Positions 55,850 through 64,000 of a stretch of DNA of 64,000 nt are shown piece after piece. The position numbers and the translations under genes are program-made. The notes below the pieces were generated by a model, which made no database searches, was not told the DNA's origin, and saw only the letters and a list, made by a program, of their open reading frames with translations. The DNA lies in contig OZ038423.1 in assembly GCA_964036155.1 (NCBI GenBank), forward strand, positions 3,177,249 through 3,241,248, read 5' to 3'. The stretch is from Diploscapter coronatus. Its lineage: Eukaryota > Nematoda > Chromadorea > Rhabditida > Rhabditidae. Numbering within the stretch: the first letter of the stretch is position 1; the number at the start of each line of letters is the position of its first letter.

Positions 55850-57312
55850 ATGAAATTTCCTACACTCGTCGCATTTGCTCTAGCCTACATTTCTGCTGTT
55901 AGCTCAAGATCCAGTGGGGGAGGGAGAGGTTCTTCGGGAGGTCGATGTGAGTTGTTGACCAATAGATTTCTTTAAATCAGTTTTTCATTGTTTAGCTTCA
56001 AGTTCCGGTCGCTCAGGCGGTGGATTTTCCTTCGGAGGTTCGCGAGGTGGTAGTTCAGTATCTCATTTTCACACATCCTCATCGTCCATTTCGAGGTAGA
56101 GGAATTCTAGAAATTTATCGATTGCATAACACGATTTCTATTCTACAAACATAAGTTTAGCGGGCATACAGAATGTTGAGAAATGACGAAATTGCAACGA
56201 ACAGTTTAACCATAATCGCTGCAAAACTGATTCACAAACAATTAGTGAAAATCCGGTTGCAGACCTGGCTCGTCCGCCTACTCGACGGGATTTCATACTC
56301 AGGTCTACTCGAGCGGTGGACTGAGACATGTGACTACGACGAACACATACGTGATCACTCAACCATCTCGATCAATTAGGTATGCGTAAATTTTAAACAA
56401 GATTTTTTCGATGAAGACATCTGACCACAAAAATGATATTCATGCCTAAATCACCTTCCAATGAAATCATTCATTGATCTAATTTTTCAGCTACGGTGGG
56501 AATTATTATTATTTCGGCACGGGCTACTATCATTCATCCGGTCGCTCGTATTCCCACGTTTGCATTTACGACATCGAGAATACCGGCAATTCAACGAATT
56601 CAACAGCCAAGGCTCCTTTCGGAAACGTGAGGATTAATTCCTGGGAATTTATTTGAAATGAAATTTTAGATCAAATTCGAAAATGGTACGCGATTAACTC
56701 AGATTGTCTACGGATGTGGCTCGGGCTATTATTGTTGCGATTTCGATTGCTGTTATGACTATTGGAATCTCCTCTGGATTGGGTAAGCTATTATTAGACC
56801 ATTCAGAAAGTTCTGGGAATCCAAAATCATCATTTCTTCCTCAAACCATTACTTGTCAGGAAAAACGAAAGTCACATCGTTTCTAGAGAATGAAGACTTG
56901 TACATCCCGAGAAATCATTTGATGGTCCATAACTTATTTCAGAAATTCCAAAACTCGTTCAATTGATTTCAGTCTCGCCATCCTGATCATCGCATACGCT
57001 TGTTATGTAACCTACAAGTGGTCGAAGAAGAATTGCTCAGTGCCTGAGGAAGAGAAAGAAGTCACGGTCATCACAACGACAACGACGACGGTCTATCCGG
57101 AGTACGGAATGTATACACCTCCCCACAATGCCTCCAACGTCAGAGTGCCGAGTCCAACGCCTAGCCAGAAGTCCTATGTTCCACCAGCGGTGTATCCAGC
57201 AGCACCCGGAGCTAATTCTAGCGCCTCGAACAATCTGAGCGTTCCTTCCGCTCCACCCTCATATCAACCGTCTTTGACAAAACCATACGATCCTGTTGCT
57301 AAAGTACTCTGA
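55850..57312 (+). CDS. CX-module single-pass membrane protein
   Basis: Exons 55850-55946, 55996-56095, 56491-56626, 56670-56782 and 56973-57312 total 786 bases, 261 residues, all phases matching. Order: signal peptide (MKFPTLVAFALAYISAVSS), Gly/Ser-rich stretch to about residue 60, YGGNYYYFGTGYYH, a CX-type cysteine core (HVCIYDIENTGN, then YGCGSGYYCCDFDCC), a membrane segment (LLWIGLAILIIAYACYV), and a cytosolic tail rich in Thr, Pro and Tyr (SYVPPAVYP, APPSYQP). The CX module is a nematode extracellular domain of unknown role. PPSY in the tail could bind WW domains. A strong acceptor TTTTTCTTTCAG ends 7 bases before the ATG, fitting spliced-leader trans-splicing; TATATAAA at 55803-55810 lies too close to it for both to be used normally. 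Confidence 0.92.
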
Positions 57313-58397
57313 TCAAGTTGTGAAAATTCCGACCTAGAAAAGACTGGAGCAAAATGAATCATACAGACTTCTAAGACAGATTTTTTACCAAAACATTTTC
57401 ACGGACCCTCCTCTCTATATTTTCTAGCTGGTAAATTTTTTATAGGTCTGTCCAAGTTATAGATTTTGAAATTCACTACAGAACACAAGCATTTCAGCAT
57501 TTTATTAAAACTAACCAAAAATAACTTATCAGTTTTATACAATAGCTACAAATTTCACACAAAACTCATATCATTGCATTTCTTTTTCCACTGACCAAAT
57601 ATATCTAATGACTGCATTTGAGTGATGTACAATTTATAGTTTCGGGTTATTATGTACTTACGATGTTTAATTTTTTGTCTTCTTTTCTCATCTCCAACTT
57701 TCGACAATTTCCAATATGTCATCGTGTTAATTTATCGACATATTATTCCTGCTTTGATACGTATCATCTTTCTCTGATTATCATTCTTCGTGATAATCTT
57801 TTCTATCTTTGGACTTCCGGTGACATATCGACGAGTGTTCAGACTGACATTCTGTTCTATGTAATATTTGCGATTTTTTCATTTTTCATCGATTTTCATC
57901 GACATTTTCTGGAATTGTTTCGCTAATTCAAGGCGAAATGTCTCATTTTTCATTCTTTTTTCTCTTGAAATTTCGTTGACTCGTCTTAGTTTCAAACTTT
58001 CTGATTCTTTTGTGATTGTACCTGCGATATTTCAGCAGAGTAATTTTCTGATTTACCATGAATAATCGATAAAATGTTTACCTATGCATTATCTCCACGC
58101 TTTTTCGATGAATCATTCCGGCTTTTCTCTGTAGGCTTTGTAGTATGATAAATTTCATTGATTTGATAGCACGCACATAAATTTTCTCCTTTTCTTCTAT
58201 TGCATTTTTCTTTGTTACGAGTGATGAATGATATGCTCCAGTTATGATTTTGCTCCAATTTATGGATGGTTTTATGCTCTTATCTTTCATTTTTGAGCCT
58301 TTTCTATACATTGTTAATGTCAAATAATAAAGAACTGATCGTTCAAGTTATTTTTCTACATGATTTTTTGCATTATTTTAAATATGCTACTTTAGAA
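57313..58397 (+). other. Intergenic spacer between two plus-strand genes
   Basis: About 1.1 kb of T-rich DNA between the CX-module gene and the MFSD8-like gene. Its first part must contain the 3' end of the CX gene. Stretches such as TTTCTCATTTTTC are simple in composition. No exon is supported; an acceptor-like CTACTTTAG sits 2 bases before the next gene's ATG. Confidence 0.5.
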
Positions 58398-61300
58398 ATG
58401 ACGTCAATAAATTCATTGAACGTCTCGTCGCCCGAAATTCGACCGTGTGTTTCCGAAAGATCGGTGGCGTTCGATAAAAGCATCCCCGAAAAACCCGAGA
58501 GGCCGACCAAATTGAAAATGCCTATGTCACAAAAGGACCGGTTGAAACTCTCGCGACAGTTTTCTCAGAGCGCAAGTAAATTTTACTGGCAAAAAAGCCA
58601 AATAATCCACAAATTTTAGACTTAAATTCGCCAGAACCGCTGGTTTACCCGATTCCTTCCACACCTTGTAGTATTTTCTCATTCGATCTACCGATTTCAC
58701 CCGGTCTGAATCCTTCTATAAGACCAAGGTTTGAAAATTCACGAAAAACAAAAAAAAATGAAAGAAAAACAATGAATAAGTCGAAAATCGTGCCATTTAC
58801 GAGAGACAAGCTGACACTTGCTCACTTTAACGCATGTGTTCTCTGCGAATTTGTTAGATTTCATCGATTTTCGGTTCAGGTACAGTCGAACGGTGAGCGT
58901 GTTCGCTGATAGTCCGAACGGAATGGCCACCTCACCCGATGCAGGCATCCCATCGTCGCCAAGGAGCATTTTTAGGTAATGGCCTAATTTCAAGGGACTC
59001 CAAGGTTTTCGAGGTTCTAATTCGGATTTTTAGCATAAAGCTGTTTAATAAGAAATTTTTGAAACTTATTTCAAAAGTTGTTAGACTTTCAATTTTTCAT
59101 TTCAAAAATCTAGTATTTTTAGAACTTCCAAAGCTTTGGAACATTTCTAGCAAACTTTTAACCGCTTTCAATTCTCGATCAAGAACTTTACAATTATTGC
59201 ATTTTCAAAAAAATTGAAACATTTCCAAAGAATGTAGAATTTTTTGTTCAGTTTCGACGTATTCGACTTCGGCGTGCGCGGTCCTCCCTCGCCGTCGATT
59301 TCCTCTGTCGTCCACCCACGCACTCCTCTTCCCCTACACGATGACCAACAGATGCAAAGGCTCAGCACCATCGACGAGGGCAGATCGTCGTTCAGGTGAA
59401 AAGATTCCAAAATATTCCAGAAAATACTGGCTTTTCTTATCTGAAAATGTGAAAGACAACTAACTCTCCCGACCAAACAAAACCTGAAGAAAATGAAAAG
59501 TTTGCTTATCTTGTGGACGATAATATTATTTCAAGAATTTGTTTAAGTCGAGAAATTTCAGTTTCCCGCCCCCGAAGATCTTGGGCGACGAGTCGCTAGA
59601 GGACACGTTCGGCGATCAGCATCCCTTCTTCCAGGTTTCTGAGAATTTCCTGTGCATGTTATTGAAATTCTATAACATTTCTCCGAATGTCCCGTGAACA
59701 TATTTCGGATTTCTATGACATGTTTCTAAAGCATTCAAAACCTTATGAAACTATTTCAGAGATTATCGCAACTTCTAGGTTTTTAGCATGTTTCTGAAGT
59801 TTGAAGAATAATTTAGAATGATCGATTTGCAGCGCACTCACTGGCCATCGATATACTTCTTGGCGCTGATCGTCTTCCTCACGCGCATCCAATTCACCGT
59901 CTACCTCGGCAGTCTCTGGCCGTTCATGCAGCAGGTCAGAAAAATAATCGATAAAAATGAAACATTTGGCTATATTTCAAAATATACGAGAAAATGCTAT
60001 CTTTCACCATTTGATTAGTCTATGCAGGGCTGACATATGAAATTTGCCTATTTTTAAATCAAATGTTTCGTAAAATTGGCCAACCGAATAATATTTGTTT
60101 CACTTTGATAAATAAATGGGTAGTTCTCTTGCGAATATAAAATTGACAAAACTTTTGAAGAAAAATCAATTATGTTTCAACAAACTTGACACTAAGTCTT
60201 CACTCATTTCGTTTTGATATTCTTTTCTGCTTCTACTCCAAAAATGAAAGTGTTCCAGTTGAACAGCAACGTGACGTCGACGAATTTCGCGATGGTCAAC
60301 GCGGCGTACAGTGTTGGATTGGCGACGGCCGCGCCGCTCTTCGGCATCTGGTCAAACCACGTCAGTTTTCTGGGCCTCTTAAAATTTCCAAGATTTTAGA
60401 AAAGTAACCATTTCTGAAGACTTATAGAAACATTGAAAAAATCAACACATTTTCTGAATATTTCATGGAGAGTTCAAATGTTTTTTTCTGAAAAATTTTA
60501 GTACAAAAATATTTGTTCTAGAAGTTTTTAGAAAAGTATCAAAAAAGAATTTTCTAGAAATATAGATTTTTTAGATCGGCTGCATACGTGTCCCGTCGCT
60601 GTGCTCGATCCTGCTGATGTTCGCCTCGAACAGCCTCATGCTCTTCGTCCACAACACCGGCAGACACGCTCTCCACGCTGTACTCGTCTCCAGACTACTT
60701 TCGGGAATCGCTGCTGGTGAGGAATACGTTTTCTTGAATAATTGAAAAGTAGAAAGCTTAAAATTTGAGAACATCGATATCTTCGACTCTCTTGGAAAAT
60801 GCCTTTTCAATTATTGTCTAACAAAACAAGACGAAATCCACGAATTGTAGAAGTTTAGAAGTTCCATATCCTCGATTATTTTGAAATATAGGTTTCTTTT
60901 CAACGTCGAGCACAGAGTATCAGGAACTGAAATTATAAGGATTCTATTTCTTCGATTTTATGAAACGTCGTAGAAAACAATGAAGAAAATCGTGAAACCT
61001 CGATTTTGTAACCTCAAGTGATGCTTCAAAAAATTTCACTGTCAACCAATGAACAGGATTTCAATTCAGTTCGGCGTTTCAGTACTAATAGCAAACAGAC
61101 TTGCAACATGTTTTCGAACCGAGATTAACCGCATGAAACGAGATAGTGTACCTTTATCGAGAGACGAAAAAGAGCATGTATTCCTTTCGTCTCTCGGAAA
61201 TATTCACTATTTCGTTTCATGTGGCTCGAAAACATTGCAAGTCTGATAACAAAATTGACTTGACATTTATTTCTAGGCGGAAACGCACTCCTCCCGACCT

Positions 61301-64000
61301 ACTGGACGTACGCAGCCGAGCCGAAGGACCGATCAACAGCCGCAGCGCTCTTCGACAGTCTCTTCTGTCTCGGCATCTTCTTCGGACCAGGCTCGCAGCT
61401 GATCTTCAGCTACCTCATCTCGGACTACCCCGGTTATTCGTTTCTGGGCGGCCTGCTACACATCAACGCCTACACTCTCCCAGCCATATTCGCCAACTGT
61501 CTCGCTGTGGTTGCCTTCTTTCTGGTTTGAATTGAATTTTATTTCATAGAAAAGTTGGTCAAACAATATGGAATTTCAAAGGTCCAAAATTGGAACAAAC
61601 TTTCAAACTTACTTTAAAATTATCGAAAATGTCCTCATTTTTTAAAACCAGTATGAAGAATGAAGAATCATCTATGGTGGGAATGATGTTTCAAAACGTT
61701 AACGATTTCTGGAATTTTCTGTAAATTATTTCTATCGATGAGCCAATTTTCAGCTGACGAATTACTATCGATTCGAAAATAGTCTGAAATTTTGAAAATT
61801 TAGAAACATGGATATTTTTCGAGAAAGTTAATTTTTCCAGATGCTGCTCTGCTTCAAAGAAGTGCCGATGTACGCGAAGGAGCCGAAAAAGCCGAAGAGA
61901 AAAGCGTCGTTAGATACAGAGACGAAGGCAGGAGCAGAGGCTGATGAGAGTGACGACAGTAGTCAGGACACTGACGAGGAGCACAATTCGAGTATGTTTC
62001 AGAAAAATACCAACCAAAACAATTTAAATTAATGGGCGAGTTGTTTGGACAAAAATTGAAGTTGATATCGGAAAACTATTAGGTTTGAATATTTTGAAAC
62101 GAGTTGTATCAGTGTGCTGTTTGGAGCAAAATTACTTGTTTTTGAAATCTCAATGTGCTGGGCAAGTTTCAAATGAAGTACTACAAGTAGGACTCCTAAG
62201 TGGATATGCCGAATCTCATTTTTGGATCAATTTTGTACATGAAAGATGCTCTGGGTTATAAATAAGATTTATGTGAAAGAACAAGTAAAAAAATTCCCAG
62301 ACCCAAAAAATCCGTCACCCAAAATGAACACATTTTTGAAAACGAAATGTTGGTTGTGTGTGTGTGTGGCTATTTTGTCCTGATTTTTGGCACAGTACCA
62401 TTTCATCAGGTTTATCGTTGATCTAGGTGGTGCTATTTGAAACGTTTTGAGTTCGAAAGGGTACTTCTTTCCCAAATTTTTGCAAAGGGGCGAAACTTGG
62501 GGACCCTAACTACAAGTGTTAATTTAGGCGAAAATTAAAGTAAGTTTCAAAAAATTTCAAATCACTTACTTTCGCAAAATTGATTTTCTGTTGGTAGCCG
62601 CGTGTCGTCAATTATTTCTTAACTATAACTTTGATAAAATTTGAGATCCAAAATTTTTTAAATTAATAAAGAAAAATTTTCAGGCTCTGCGCCGCCCGGC
62701 TACTACCTGCCCTCGCCGGACGTGGTCGCGATCGTCATCTGTCTGCTCGCCAAATTCGTCCAGATGTTCATCTACGCCAATATCGAGACGTAATAGTTGC
62801 ATTCATTTTTACTGGAATTTTAGTCAATAACGTTGAAAAATAATCTAATTTTCGTGTTTTTTTTCATTTTAATCATAGTCAGCGTAGAAAGTGTTTGAAG
62901 TGAATTTTCCATGAAGTCTTGCAATTTTAGCCGTATCTTGAGTAGAACTCTTAGGAAAAGTCATTAAAGACTTATTCTGCGTAAATGACGTTTGAAAATG
63001 TTTTAAATTGTACTGATTTTACCGTATTTGAATAATGACGTTCGATAGCATTCAATGTTTCCAGAATCGGTTCGATGTACACGCAGCACATGTTCGGACT
63101 GAGCAAATCCGAAACCTCCAATTACAACTCGATGCTGGCTGCGGCCTCAGGCGTGCTTGGATTCGTCTTCCTCGTCTCCTACATGGTCACTAGATGCGGG
63201 AGAAGGTTAGAGGGATTTTAGACAGCGATAATAACCGAAGTTACATTCGGAAATATAGGACACGATTTATAAGCAACGATTTTTCTTCATATCTACGCTA
63301 CTAGACCTAGTAGAAGAATGAAATTTCTCAGAAAAATAAGATTTCGACCTCGGTATTTTTTAAAATCAGCCTAAAAAGAAACAATTATCGATTTTTTCAA
63401 AAATATTGATTCTTGATATTTTCAGAATCGACAATCGCTACGGCATAATCGTGGCGATTTGCTTGTGCATGTCCTTCCTCGTCGTCACCTATCCGTACTG
63501 GTTCTACGACGATGTGCCTGCTAATGACGGTGGGTGAAATTTGACAAATCAATGAGTTCTCGATACACGTATTGATTTACTAAAATTATTCAATCACTCG
63601 TGTTTCAAGAAATGCTTCGATGAAGGAAAATGAAAAATATCATTGTTTTTCTTTGATCTTCGAAAAACTAAATATTATGTATTTCATTTGTTCAGAATGC
63701 TTCGAATCGTGGTGCTCGATGACGCGCCGCATCCCGCAACCTTTGTACACGACAGCCTACATTCTCGTGTTCGGCATCGGTTTCGCTATGGTGAATGTTC
63801 ATCTCGGTCCGCTATATAGCTCGGTCAGAATTTTTTTAAATTTCGATTTTTCAAGATGAATTGCAAGATTTTTATTTTGAAATTTGTAAATTTTCCTATT
63901 TACAAATCTTTCTTGATGAAATTAGAAAGAAACTAATTTTGAAAAAAATGCAATTTTGCAGATTCTGGGTCCGCGTCGACAAGGCACGATGGTCGGCGTG
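58398..64000 (+). CDS. CLN7/MFSD8-like major facilitator transporter (partial, 3' end outside window)
   Basis: Fifteen exons to the window edge: 58398-58575, 58620-58728, 58880-58975, 59252-59395, 59562-59634, 59833-59934, 60259-60360, 60575-60716, 61277-61524, 61841-61991, 62684-62789, 63065-63205, 63426-63529, 63696-63823, 63962 onward; 621 codons in frame. About 200 N-terminal residues are polar, Ser/Pro-rich and presumably cytosolic. Ten membrane segments follow, starting at SIYFLALIVFLTRIQF. Family signs are SLWPFMQQ, RLLSGIAAGGNALLPTYW after helix 3, and LGPLYSSILGPRRQGTM. A charged loop (KPKRKA, then DESDDSSQDTDEE) lies mid-protein. MFSD8 is a lysosomal membrane channel or transporter mutated in human CLN7 disease. 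The start is chosen at an ATG 2 bases after an acceptor, so trans-splicing is likely. The N-terminal tail is much longer than in human MFSD8. Confidence 0.9.
62355..62368 (+). repeat. Short TG repeat in intron
   Basis: About seven TG units within the intron between exons 61841-61991 and 62684-62789 of the MFSD8-like gene. Confidence 0.7.

Overview
The window looks like a chromosome segment from a rhabditid nematode, probably Caenorhabditis or a close relative. The evidence is many 40-60 base introns with TTTCAG-type acceptors, AT-rich intergenic DNA, a CtBP co-repressor fused to an N-terminal THAP zinc finger, a Rab26/37 GTPase, a CX-module membrane protein and Thr-rich nematode secreted proteins. 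From memory, the C. elegans rab-37 and ctbp-1 genes are both X-linked. The sparse gene content would suit an X segment, but that is inference.

Layout. 1-5.7 kb: no gene found; a hAT-like MITE, a lone TATA box and a strong hairpin. 5.7-7.8 kb (minus): rab-37, rebuilt from six exons with every phase matching. 13.4-13.9 kb (minus): a three-exon 98-residue protein of unknown function behind a TATA box. 17.8-20.1 kb (plus): a ten-exon secreted cysteine-rich protein with a MITE in one intron. 22.4-26.7 kb (minus): two tandem paralogues with a signal peptide, Thr-rich stalk and cysteine domain, separated by a 1.06 kb foldback element. 28.0-36.9 kb (minus): a fifteen-exon ctbp-1 gene encoding THAP-CtBP. 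36.9-55.8 kb: a 19 kb gene-poor stretch with repeats, a coding fossil, a second hairpin related to the first, and a possible 43-residue gene. 55.85-57.3 kb (plus): a CX-module membrane protein. 58.4-64 kb (plus): a CLN7/MFSD8-like transporter cut by the window end.

The genes do not form an obvious pathway or operon. They cover vesicle traffic (Rab), transcriptional repression (CtBP), cell surface or secretion (CX, Thr-rich pair, cysteine-rich protein) and probably the lysosomal membrane (MFSD8-like). All exon structures were assembled by eye from reading frame, GT/AG sites (one GC donor) and phase, and each complete one sums to whole codons.

The most unusual items are: the foldback element whose arms carry tRNA-like A and B boxes and whose loop holds a zinc-ribbon-like reading frame; two hairpins 48 kb apart sharing loop sequence; loss of two of the three dehydrogenase catalytic residues in the CtBP protein; and the tiny two-exon gene candidate at 54.3-54.8 kb.
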